The translations under genes were made by a program, and so were the position numbers. A DNA stretch of 31,157 nucleotides from Ignavibacteriaceae bacterium (lineage in GTDB: Bacteria; Bacteroidota; Ignavibacteria; Ignavibacteriales; Ignavibacteriaceae): NCBI GenBank assembly GCA_013388525.1, contig JACAFA010000113.1, forward strand, positions 1-31,157, in the 5' to 3' direction. How positions within the stretch are numbered: position 1 is the first letter of the stretch; each line of letters starts with the position of its first letter. The notes below the pieces were generated by a model that worked only from the letters and a program-made list of their open reading frames with translations, made no database searches and had not been told where the DNA came from. Of the stretch, positions 1 to 8,583 are shown piece after piece.

Positions 1-861
1 ATCTACGAGTGCTACAGGTTTATTTTCGAAAATTATCTGGCTCAGGATAATATTTTCCTCTTTGGCTTCAGCAGAGGCGCAACTACTGTAAGAAGCTTGT
101 CTGCATTTATTCATCTCTTCGGAATCCTGCCTAAATCCAGACCTGAGCTTATTAAGCAAGCATATAAAATTTATAAAATAAAAGATAGTATTGTGCGTAA
201 AAAACGTGCAGATGATTTTGTGCTGCGTCATCATAATCAATGGACTAAAATAAAATTTCTCGGCGTTTGGGATACGGTTGATGCACTGGGCTTGCCGATA
301 AAAAGTTTAAGTACTCTTGTTGATTGGTTCCCGTTTTTCCGTCATAAATTTCATAATCTCACTTTGAGCGAAAGCGTTGAACACGCACGTCAGGCCTTAG
401 CAATTGATGATGAACGAAAAACATTTCATCCTAAAATCTGGGATAAAGAAATTAAAGGTTACCAGACGATGAAACAGGTTTGGTTTAGCGGAATGCATAC
501 AGATGTCGGTGGAGGTTATAGAGAACAGGAATTATCTGATATAACATTACTCTGGATGATCGAAGAAGCAAAAAAGTTTGGACTAAGAATTTATCCAAAA
601 CATAAAGTTGTAGTACATCCCAACGCTGATGGTTTTATGCACGATTCAAGAAAAGGTTTTCCAGGATTTCTTTTCAGAAAAGCAACCAGAACATGGAATT
701 CGGAAATACACGGTAAACCGGTTATTCATCAGAGTTCGACAGAGAGAAAACTTAACCAGCAAAATACTGGCTCGCCTCAGTACAAACCATGGATCTTTCA
801 TTTTGAACACGAAGTTGAACCCTGGACAGAATATCAAAGAACTCAAAATCATGTAGTTTAA
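1..861 (+). CDS. DUF2235 (Tle1-like) alpha/beta-hydrolase, 5' end outside window
   Basis: The reading frame is open from the first base and gives the last 286 residues of a protein whose start lies upstream. It carries the nucleophile-elbow motif GFSRGA (Ser24 of the visible part), then VWDTVDALG (Asp91) and WFSGMHTDVGGGY (His166), plus a HARQALAIDDER segment. Together these are the signature of the DUF2235 family, which includes the type VI secretion phospholipase effectors of the Tle1 group. The expected activity is ester hydrolysis of a lipid, probably a phospholipid, through a Ser-Asp-His triad. The substrate is inferred, since many DUF2235 proteins are uncharacterised. Whether it has a signal peptide cannot be judged because the N-terminus is missing. 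It is followed after 56 bases by a ceramidase gene, so two lipid-cleaving enzymes sit side by side, probably in one operon. Confidence 0.85.
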   Translation: MYECYRFIFENYLAQDNIFLFGFSRGATTVRSLSAFIHLFGILPKSRPELIKQAYKIYKIKDSIVRKKRADDFVLRHHNQWTKIKFLGVWDTVDALGLPIKSLSTLVDWFPFFRHKFHNLTLSESVEHARQALAIDDERKTFHPKIWDKEIKGYQTMKQVWFSGMHTDVGGGYREQELSDITLLWMIEEAKKFGLRIYPKHKVVVHPNADGFMHDSRKGFPGFLFRKATRTWNSEIHGKPVIHQSSTERKLNQQNTGSPQYKPWIFHFEHEVEPWTEYQRTQNHVV

Positions 862-917
862 GTTGTTAAGCATTAAAGAAAATAATATTTAATTAAAAAT
901 TTTTGGGAGAAAAATAA

Positions 918-3164
918 ATGCCCGATGAATATCTAATCGGAACTGGAATTTACGATGTAACTGGTCCCGCCGCAGAACTCGGTATGATGGGAATGGCAAG
1001 CATTGAACAGAAAACTGAAGGTATTCATTCCAGACTTTTTGCAAGAGCATTTATAGTGTGTGATCAAAACTCTGATAAAAGAGTTGTTATTGTATCAGCA
1101 GATATCTGGTCCTGTACACTGGCTGTAAAAATGGAAGTAGTGAATCGGCTAAAAAATATTTATGGAAATGGTCTCTACACTATTGATAATGTTTTGCTCA
1201 GTGGAACTCACACACACAGCGGTCCCGGGGGTTACTCGCATTATGCACTTTATAATCTTTCAATCCTCGGTTTTGATAAACAGAATTTTGAATGTATAGT
1301 TAATGGAATGGTTCAGGCAATAAAAAGAGCGCATGAAAATTTGGCGCCCGGGAAAATTTTTGTTAACACCGGTGATGTTCAGGATTGTGGATTCAATCGT
1401 TCAGAAACTGCTTTCAAAAGTAATGTTGAATGGCAGAAAGATAATAAGATAAGCAATACCGATAAGGAAATGCTTCTTATTAAGTTTATTAAAAATGATG
1501 GGAAAGAAGTTGGCTGCTTAAACTGGTTTGCAATTCATCCGACAAATCGTGGGAATAAAAACAAACTTATTACTGGTGATAATAAAGGATATGCTTCCTA
1601 TCTTTTTGAAAAAGAAAAGAAAACAAACATTCACGATAAAGAAACTTTTATTGCAGCTTTTGCAAATTCAAACTGCGGAGATGTATCCGGTAATGTTAAA
1701 TATGGAATTCCTGACCTGATTCATGATTTTGACCGGATGAAAGAGTTTGGTGAAAAGCAATACAGAAAAGCTTATGAGCTTTATTCATCTGCAACTAAAC
1801 AGATAAAGGGAAGTGTTGATTACAGGCATACTCACGTTGATTTTTCAAAAATCCAGATTGAAGGAACAAATAACAGAACATATCCTGCTGCATTAGGTGC
1901 TTCAATGTTTGCGGGAAGCACCGAAGACAGTAAATCTGAGTTTGGAATTGTTGAAGGAATTAAAGCCACTATTTCAGGAAACTATCCGGCAGGACAAAAA
2001 AATATTATTCTTGAAGCGATAAATCTTCTTTCAGGATTGCTAACCGGCTTCAAAGTTCCGGGAATTCTTGAAGATGAAATGAAGCAAGGGCATCATCCAA
2101 AACCTATCGTATTAGCGCAAGGTTTAGCTGAACCATATCCGCTTTCACCACAAATATTGCCGCTGCAGATTATCCGGATTGGTAATTTGGTTTTACTCGG
2201 AGTTCCATTCGAATTAACTACAATGGCAGGAAGAAGATTACGAAATTCAATTTTGGATATTCTTAGCACTGAAGGAATTGAGAACATAGCATTAGCTACT
2301 TATTCAAATGGTTACGCTGGATATGTTACTACAAAAGAAGAGTATGATGTCCAACATTATGAAGGAGCTTCTACTCATTTTGGTCCTTATACTCTGGAAG
2401 CACTTCAACAGGAGTTGGGAAAACTTGCTTCAGCAATAAAAGAAGGGAAAACTGTTCCCGGCGGACAAACACCAAAAGATCTGTCATCTGAACAAACCAC
2501 TTTGCAAACAAGTATTGTTGCTGATACACAGCCCTTACCCTGGATTCCATTTGGTGGGGTCCAGACAGATGTTGATTCTTCTTATAAAGTTGGAGCAACT
2601 GCCAGAGTAATTTTTTGGGGTGCACATCCTAAAAATAATTTAAGGACACAAGGAACTTTTTTAGAAGTTCAGAGAAAAGATGGAAGTGAATGGAAAACAA
2701 TTTTCACCGATCACGATACTTGCACAACATTTCAGTGGAAGAGAGATTTTATTGCTAACTCAAAAATTATAATTACCTGGAATATTCCGGCAGACACAAA
2801 GTTTGGCGAGTACAGAATTTGTCACTATGGCGATGCCAAAGATATTTCTGGAAATGTAAAAGCTTATTCAGGTGTTTCAGGAACTTTCAAAGTTGGCGAA
2901 GCAATTTCTGTCAATGAAATCAATTTTAAAAACTCATTCGGCAAGCAGGTTGAATTATGGTTTTATCATCCGAATGACTGGTTAAGATGGAGTGCTTATG
3001 AAAGAAAAATTTTGCAGAAGGATGAAAGTTTTGTTTGGAAAACACCAATCGGTTGGGGAAAAGTTCAGGTGAGGTTCACCGGACCGGGAAAATGGAAAAC
3101 TATTTCCGGTGGTGAATCAATAATTATAAAAGTTAATGGAGATATTGAAAATTCAGATTCATAA
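918..3164 (+). CDS. Neutral/alkaline non-lysosomal ceramidase without signal peptide
   Basis: This 748-residue protein matches the neutral ceramidase family, zinc amidases that split the N-acyl bond of ceramide into sphingosine and fatty acid. Visible landmarks are the start IGTGIYDVTGPAAELGMMG, the zinc-ligand motif GTHTHSGPGG (His98, His100) and NCGDVSGN, where Ser257 matches the active-site serine region of known ceramidases (usually GDVSPN). The last 150 or so residues fit the C-terminal Ig-like domain of the family. The start is firm: GGGAG lies about nine bases upstream and an in-frame TAA immediately precedes the ATG, so there is no hidden N-terminal extension. The protein therefore has no Sec signal peptide, unlike the secreted bacterial ceramidases I know of. 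It may act in the cytoplasm or leave the cell by another route. It lies between a DUF2235 hydrolase and a putative lipoprotein. Confidence 0.9.
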   Translation: MPDEYLIGTGIYDVTGPAAELGMMGMASIEQKTEGIHSRLFARAFIVCDQNSDKRVVIVSADIWSCTLAVKMEVVNRLKNIYGNGLYTIDNVLLSGTHTHSGPGGYSHYALYNLSILGFDKQNFECIVNGMVQAIKRAHENLAPGKIFVNTGDVQDCGFNRSETAFKSNVEWQKDNKISNTDKEMLLIKFIKNDGKEVGCLNWFAIHPTNRGNKNKLITGDNKGYASYLFEKEKKTNIHDKETFIAAFANSNCGDVSGNVKYGIPDLIHDFDRMKEFGEKQYRKAYELYSSATKQIKGSVDYRHTHVDFSKIQIEGTNNRTYPAALGASMFAGSTEDSKSEFGIVEGIKATISGNYPAGQKNIILEAINLLSGLLTGFKVPGILEDEMKQGHHPKPIVLAQGLAEPYPLSPQILPLQIIRIGNLVLLGVPFELTTMAGRRLRNSILDILSTEGIENIALATYSNGYAGYVTTKEEYDVQHYEGASTHFGPYTLEALQQELGKLASAIKEGKTVPGGQTPKDLSSEQTTLQTSIVADTQPLPWIPFGGVQTDVDSSYKVGATARVIFWGAHPKNNLRTQGTFLEVQRKDGSEWKTIFTDHDTCTTFQWKRDFIANSKIIITWNIPADTKFGEYRICHYGDAKDISGNVKAYSGVSGTFKVGEAISVNEINFKNSFGKQVELWFYHPNDWLRWSAYERKILQKDESFVWKTPIGWGKVQVRFTGPGKWKTISGGESIIIKVNGDIENSDS

Positions 3165-3197
3165 ATTAAAGTCGATTTTATATAAAGGAATTATTAT

Positions 3198-3950
3198 ATG
3201 AAAATAGTCAAACGCGAATTTTTACTTTCCGCTTTTAGCGAGACTCGACTTTGGCGGTTAACTTTGATTTTGATTCTTTTACACGTTGGCTGCACTCAAT
3301 ATCCTGTAATACAGGAACCGAGCGTAGAAAAGTTTAATGATTCAGTTTATTCAGAGGCTCTGCGCGATAGTCTTCTTGCAGGAAAATTAACTTCCGGTAT
3401 GCCTCACTTTGTAGTCAGTCAATTATTTAAAAACTATAATGATGGTTTAAAAGAAATAAAAATTCCGGTAGCCTCAGCCGGCAGCAAACAGCGTCTTGAG
3501 GAAGAAGAAGGCTGGAGCAGAAAATATGTTGATCCGAATATCAGTGTCTTTCTTGATAAGTATGAAACCTCTGCAGGTAGATTGTATGTCTGGTATCAAC
3601 GACCTGATTTTTATGAAATGGATGTATCTCAGCGGGATACACTGTGCGTGTTTTATGAAGATACAGTTTATTGCTCAGTAATTAATTATCTAAATAAATC
3701 TTCTGTGCTTACAGTAAGAGATTCTCTTCCTCAAATACCAGTTAGCACAAGCCTGTATGCAGAAATCAGGTACAACGATCATCCATGGAGAGAAATTTCT
3801 TATTGGTATAATGTCGAAATACTCAGCAACGCAAAATCTTTCAAGCTCGGAGATACAAATTATGAATTATATCCTGTTGAACTAATAGAATTTAATAATG
3901 AACCTGTATCATCCTTCAAATGGAGAGAGGTAAATAAAAATGAAGATTAA
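3198..3950 (+). CDS. Putative lipoprotein of unknown function
   Basis: I do not recognise the family of this 250-residue protein. It begins with a basic segment and a hydrophobic stretch (LTLILILLHVGC), with Cys32 placed like a lipidated cysteine. The residues before it (His-Val-Gly) are not a textbook lipobox, so lipidation is likely but not certain. The mature part is polar, rich in Tyr, Asp, Glu and Ser, and looks like a soluble, mostly beta domain. AAAGGAA stands about seven bases before the ATG. The gene follows the ceramidase by 33 bases and its last 11 bases overlap the start of the next gene, pointing to coupled translation with the phosphoesterase. A role as accessory or immunity protein for its lipid-cleaving neighbours is possible but only a guess. 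Confidence 0.7.
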   Translation: MKIVKREFLLSAFSETRLWRLTLILILLHVGCTQYPVIQEPSVEKFNDSVYSEALRDSLLAGKLTSGMPHFVVSQLFKNYNDGLKEIKIPVASAGSKQRLEEEEGWSRKYVDPNISVFLDKYETSAGRLYVWYQRPDFYEMDVSQRDTLCVFYEDTVYCSVINYLNKSSVLTVRDSLPQIPVSTSLYAEIRYNDHPWREISYWYNVEILSNAKSFKLGDTNYELYPVELIEFNNEPVSSFKWREVNKNED

Positions 3951-4866
3951 AAAAGATTTCATTAAAGGCAACAAAAAAATTAAAATCATTTCAAATGGTG
4001 GTCAGCCATATCCTATTCCTGAAAAATGGCAGCCCGTTCTCAGCAAATGCGATATGCTGGTAATTATTCCGGATATGCATATGTACATATATAATTCACA
4101 TCTGGATAATTTTAAGTTTGGTGCTGATGTGATGTTAAAGTTTTTGAATCATCTGAGTTCACTAAAAGAAGAAATGGAATTGGAGGATCAGACTTTAAGA
4201 ATTTATCAGCTTGGTGATTTATACGAACAGAGATTTCCTGGCCTCCACGGACCAAATGCAACCGCAATTGAGATAAGAATGTCTCACCCTTCTTATGATC
4301 AGATAATTAATGCAATGAACGGAATGCGCACTCATTTCCTGTATGGTAATCATGATTTTGAACTAAGACATTTTCCTGGTTTTCGTTTTGCAGCATTTGA
4401 AGGTAAAGTATATATTGAACATGGTTTTACTCCTGATAGCTGGCAGGATTTTTCAAATCCCAATGCACCACTTTGGGAGGTAAGTCAATTCCTGTTTTTA
4501 AGCATCAGAGAAATAAACGAGTTCTTTGCCCATCTTCTTGTCAAGGCAAGCGTAATTGAAAAAGATGAACATTATTCCTGGGGTGTTCCTTCGGGCAAAG
4601 ATCCGGTTTATAATTATCCATCTGAAAAAGAATACATAAAAAATTATGGACATTGTCTGGCTTATTTTTCTGAACGAATGAAAAAAAATCCTGATGAAAA
4701 TGACACTAAAATTACGGTCATCGGTCATACTCATCATCCTTACATTAATACAGATGTAAATAACGGAAAGCATATTTTTATCGATGCAGGAGCCTGGACT
4801 TCAGGTCGGTCTGATTTTGTAGTTATTACTAATGAAGAGCTTGCGATCTGCTGTTATCAAAGATGA
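3940..4866 (+). CDS. Calcineurin-like metallophosphoesterase
   Basis: The 308-residue product has the ordered metal-binding motifs of the calcineurin-like phosphoesterase superfamily: Asp45-x-His47 in IIPDMHMY, Gly-Asp93 in YQLGDLYE, GNHD at 136-139, and GHTH at 262-265 near the C-terminus. Such enzymes use a di-metal centre to hydrolyse phosphomono- or diesters, and the substrate cannot be told from sequence. There is no signal peptide or membrane helix, so a cytoplasmic location is expected. Translation starts inside the end of the putative lipoprotein gene, with GGAGAGAGG about nine bases upstream, suggesting coupling. In this lipid-related operon it could act on a phospholipid or sphingolipid head group, or on a UDP-lipid as LpxH-type enzymes do. 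That substrate is inference. The 78 bases to the next gene show no clear terminator. Confidence 0.85.
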   Translation: MKIKKDFIKGNKKIKIISNGGQPYPIPEKWQPVLSKCDMLVIIPDMHMYIYNSHLDNFKFGADVMLKFLNHLSSLKEEMELEDQTLRIYQLGDLYEQRFPGLHGPNATAIEIRMSHPSYDQIINAMNGMRTHFLYGNHDFELRHFPGFRFAAFEGKVYIEHGFTPDSWQDFSNPNAPLWEVSQFLFLSIREINEFFAHLLVKASVIEKDEHYSWGVPSGKDPVYNYPSEKEYIKNYGHCLAYFSERMKKNPDENDTKITVIGHTHHPYINTDVNNGKHIFIDAGAWTSGRSDFVVITNEELAICCYQR

Positions 4867-4944
4867 TAAGGATTTGAAAATAATTTTGAAAATTTTTATT
4901 AATTCGTTAGACATCATTTAACATTTTTAAGGAGGCAAATAATT

Positions 4945-5868
4945 ATGGAGGTTGAGTTAACTGATAAAGTTCTTCGCAGATTATGTGAAGTAAACAATTT
5001 TTCTGTCCCTACTAAAGAAATGATTTTCTTCGGATTTCGTGGAGCATTACCTCTGAATCTTGAAGATTATGAATTCAGAACAAAACAAAAAGTAATTCTT
5101 GCAGATGTTAATTACCGTAATCCAAGATGCACTCTTGGTCAATGGTTACCGGAAGAAGAAAAGCTTGCAATATTTCCGGGTAGCACTGTACCACATCAAG
5201 ATTATGTGAGCAAATCAGTATCAAAAGGTGGTGAAGGTGCAAATCAATTAATGACTGGCTATTACAGAGATTACAGAAAAGGTGTTCACAAAGCCGGAAG
5301 TCCAACAGGTCACGATGCATTCCGTCAGGTGAGTTCTCACCCTATCCAGAGAACAAGTGATGACATTGATTTTGACAATGATGATAGAGTTGAATATGAA
5401 AATCCAAATGATAACATTCACGCGGGTTGGTGTATGGGAATTAATTCAACTCAATATGCAAGTGCGGGCTGTCAGGTTTTGGTCGGTTATCCTCAGTGTC
5501 AAAAACGCGGTAATCAACCTGCTACGGGACCCTGGAAAGTATTTAAAAAAAATGCTTATGATTTTTCTCAGAAAAGTTTTGGCTATATACTTCTTTATGG
5601 ACGGGAAGTATATCGCATTTCATCGGCAGGAAATTCAAAAGTATCTGCCAGACTTCGTTTTGGTTCACAGGGTGATCTTGTAAAAAAACTACAGAAAGCC
5701 TTACAGACTAAATCATTTTATGAAGGAAATATTGATGGCGATTTCGGAGAACGTACTCTTCGTGCTGTACTGAAATTTCAGACAGCCTCATTCGGACCGA
5801 ATGCTGATGATGGAATCGTTGGACCACAAACGGCTGCTTCACTTAAAATGGGCTGGCCCGATTTATAA
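4945..5868 (+). CDS. Peptidoglycan-binding (PG_binding_1) protein with L,D-transpeptidase-like Cys motif
   Basis: The 307-residue product has two parts. Residues about 237-305 are a PG_binding_1 domain (GSQGDLVKKLQKALQ, then DGDFGERTLRAVLKFQ and DGIVGPQTAASL), which binds cell-wall peptidoglycan. The N-terminal 230 residues are a family I cannot name. They contain CTLGQW, FPGSTVPH, LMTGYYRDY and a His159-x13-Ser173-Ala-Gly-Cys176-Gln arrangement that resembles, loosely, the His...Ser-His-Gly-Cys catalytic pattern of YkuD-type L,D-transpeptidases. A cell-wall cysteine hydrolase or transpeptidase is therefore plausible but unproven. GGAGG lies nine bases upstream of the ATG, and no Sec signal peptide is encoded, which is odd for a wall-binding protein and recalls injected or phage-type enzymes. 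It sits between a phosphoesterase and a membrane protein. Confidence 0.75.
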   Translation: MEVELTDKVLRRLCEVNNFSVPTKEMIFFGFRGALPLNLEDYEFRTKQKVILADVNYRNPRCTLGQWLPEEEKLAIFPGSTVPHQDYVSKSVSKGGEGANQLMTGYYRDYRKGVHKAGSPTGHDAFRQVSSHPIQRTSDDIDFDNDDRVEYENPNDNIHAGWCMGINSTQYASAGCQVLVGYPQCQKRGNQPATGPWKVFKKNAYDFSQKSFGYILLYGREVYRISSAGNSKVSARLRFGSQGDLVKKLQKALQTKSFYEGNIDGDFGERTLRAVLKFQTASFGPNADDGIVGPQTAASLKMGWPDL

Positions 5869-5922
5869 AGTAAAATAATTTTTAATTAATATTTCAGAAT
5901 GGGTAAATAGGAGGTACATAAT

Positions 5923-6978
5923 ATGAGCAAGGAGACACAAGTTCAAACAGTTCGGAGTAAAGATGCACCGGACTCTCACTTTAATTTCAAAGTGACAATT
6001 CTCGGACTTTATCATTTGCTGATGGTTTTAGTTCTGGTATACTGTCTTTTTAAAATATGGCCAAACTATACTATTGATGAAAACGGGAAAGTAATAGCAG
6101 TAAATTCAATAAATATATTCGGAGAAGTTATAAGAGCAGGAAGTGAAGCAGGATTACTTCTGCTTGTTATGGTAGCTGCTGCACTTGGAAGTTATATTCA
6201 TGCTTCGACTTCATTTGTTTCATACGTCGGAAATAAAAGTCTTGTGATGAGCTGGGCATGGTGGTACATTTTAAGACCATTTATTGGAGTTGCATTGGCT
6301 TTGGTTTTTTATTTTGTAATCAGAGGAGGACTATTAGCCGGCGGAACAGGTGCAAATGATATCAGCATTTTTGGAATAACTGCAATCTCCGGGTTGGTAG
6401 GTATGTTTTCAAAGCAGGCAACAGATAAACTTGGAGAATTATTTAATGATCTGTTCAGAACAAAAAAAGGTGAAGGAGATGATATTAGAAAGGATAAACT
6501 CGGAGAAAAAGTTTTAGTTTCAGATCGAATGATTCCGTTGAATAAAATCTCTGCATATATTCTTCCTGATAACAAGCAAATGAATGAAATTAAAATTAAT
6601 GAGTTCTATGAGATGCTTAATGAAACCGTATCAAGAATTCCTGTAATAGATAACGAAAATCGTCTGAAGTATATAATTCACCAGAGTATATTATATAAAT
6701 TTATTTTTGAGGAAAGTCTTGCTGCTTCTCAGGCAGAAAAAACATTTGATGTTACCGATTTAACACTCGATGATTTACTAAAGCACGAAGAAATAAAAGA
6801 ATTGATTACAAATGCTGTTGCATTTATTCAGAAAGATTCTACAATTATTGATGCAAAAGCTGCAATGGAAAGTGTAAAGTACTGTCAGGATGTATTTGTT
6901 ACTGAAAACGGAAGCAGAGATGATAAAATACTTGGCTGGCTTACAAATGTTGATATTACCAAATGCCTATCAGTCTGA
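5923..6978 (+). CDS. Four-helix membrane protein with C-terminal CBS-like region
   Basis: The 351-residue product has a short polar N-terminus, then four hydrophobic segments at about residues 24-46, 76-94, 112-137 and 146-163. A soluble C-terminal half follows from about residue 190. That half has two repeats of the kind seen in CBS domain pairs (VSRIPVIDNENRLKYIIHQS and, later, ...DVFVTENG...KILGWLTNVDITK), which usually bind adenine nucleotides and regulate an attached domain. The CBS call rests on pattern only and is moderate. GGAGGT lies about ten bases before the ATG. It is the last gene of the packed set, 54 bases after the peptidoglycan-binding protein gene. It could be a channel or sensor, or the membrane-bound self-protection partner of the lipid- and wall-directed enzymes. 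I cannot choose between these from sequence. Confidence 0.7.
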   Translation: MSKETQVQTVRSKDAPDSHFNFKVTILGLYHLLMVLVLVYCLFKIWPNYTIDENGKVIAVNSINIFGEVIRAGSEAGLLLLVMVAAALGSYIHASTSFVSYVGNKSLVMSWAWWYILRPFIGVALALVFYFVIRGGLLAGGTGANDISIFGITAISGLVGMFSKQATDKLGELFNDLFRTKKGEGDDIRKDKLGEKVLVSDRMIPLNKISAYILPDNKQMNEIKINEFYEMLNETVSRIPVIDNENRLKYIIHQSILYKFIFEESLAASQAEKTFDVTDLTLDDLLKHEEIKELITNAVAFIQKDSTIIDAKAAMESVKYCQDVFVTENGSRDDKILGWLTNVDITKCLSV

Positions 6979-7166
6979 AATGCGTAAAATTCTGCTCAAA
7001 CAAAGTTCGATTACAATATTGAAATGTTGTTTCGAGTATCAAATGGTATCTAACTATAACAAATAATAATTTTTCTAAATTTCCTTTAATAAAAATTAAG
7101 CTTCTCATTTATTATACGACAATTGAATAATTTGCTGCTTGATTAAATATATTAAATCGTAATTAT

Positions 7167-8569
7167 ATGAAATCCATAACTATTGAAGAACTCAGAAAAG
7201 TTATTGCGCTCAGTGACCTGCCCAATGACCATTTGCAGTGGATATTGAATCATTCGGAAGGCATGGAATATGAAGATGGAGAACTAGTTGCGAAACTGGT
7301 GAAACGGCCGAGTGGATGTTCTTCATTGTTGAAGGCAGGATTGACTTTTATATGGATGTGAATGGCAGGCTGGTATTTTATTATCATTTCACTAATGATG
7401 AGACAACAGGAGGAGTAACCGGGTTGCTTCCATATTCAAGGATGAAAACATATTCAGGAAATTCAATAGCTGTCGGAAAGATTAGAGGAATACGGTTTCA
7501 TAAGAATTATTTTCAGGAACTTGAACAGCTTAATCCTGATTTTATCCAACGGCTTATCGGTTATATAACAGAACGTGCGAGGTATTTTGCAACAACACAG
7601 ATGCAAAGGGAAAAAGTAAGCGCTTTAGGAAATCTCGCTGCGGGTATCGCGCACGAACTTAATAATCCGGCATCCGCGATCAACAGAATAGCTTATGAGT
7701 TACATAACCGCTTATTGCTGAATGTAGAACTAACTGAAAAAATGCTCAGTCAGAATATAAATCCAGATCATATTCAATACTTTAGAAAAAAGATTGAATC
7801 AAAAGATAGTCTTCCGAAGCAAAAGCTGAGTTCACTTCAGCGAATGAAAAAAGAAGATGAGCTGATGCACTGGTTTGAAGAAAAGGGTCTGCCAGTAGAC
7901 CACCCTGTTATCGATACATTCACAGAAGCTGGATTTTCCAGCGATGAACTTAAAAACTTATGTGATAATGTTCCAAAAGAAAACGTTGCCCAAATTTTGC
8001 TATGGATTGAAAATTTACTTAGTTCGAAAAGAATAATAAAGGATATGGAAGAAGCATCTGCGCGTATTTCAAATCTCGTCAATGCAACTAAAATTCATGT
8101 TCATATGGACAGAACTAACGAGAAGCAGCCAACTGATATTCACAGGGATATTGAGAATACACTTACGCTTCTCGGGTACAAAATTCGTGAAAAAAATATT
8201 TCATTGAAAAAATCTTTCTGCAATGATCTTATACTCATTCAGGCTTACATAGGATAACTCAACCAGGTTTGGACAAACATAATTGACAATGCAATATACG
8301 CTCTCAGTAAGGATGGCGAACTGACTATTGAAACAACTTGCGATAAAAAGAATGTTTGTGTGAAGATTATCGATAACGGAACCGGAATCCCGGCTGAAAT
8401 TCAATCAAGAATATTTGACTCATTTTTTACTACAAAAAAAGTTGGTGACCGTACCGGAATAGGATTGGATATTGTCCAGAGAATTGTCAAACGTCATAAT
8501 GGGGAAATAAAATTGCAATCAAAACCAGGTTGAACAGAATTTCTGATTAATCTTCCAATCGAATCATAA
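7167..8569 (+). pseudogene. Broken sensor histidine kinase with cNMP-binding-like N-terminus
   Basis: Reconstructed, this is a kinase of about 467 residues. An N-terminal cyclic-nucleotide-binding/CRP-like domain (EYEDGELVAK...WMFFIVEGRIDFY) is followed by the H-box LAAGIAHELNNP (His codon at 7652), the N-box NQVWTNIIDNA, the G-box DNGTGIP and the G2 box GIGLDIVQRIV. Three lesions break it. One A is missing from the run at 7293-7295, shifting the frame (AKTGE expected). TAA at 8255-8257 replaces the Glu expected in GELNQVW. TGA at 8531-8533 replaces the Arg expected in PGRTEF. The original stop would be 8567-8569. Because TAA and TGA both appear and the frame also shifts, recoding is unlikely. 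The gene would have signalled to the adjacent response-regulator flavoprotein 14 bases downstream. Sequencing error is possible but less likely, since neighbouring genes are clean. Confidence 0.85.
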
Positions 8570-8583
8570 AAAATATTAACAAA

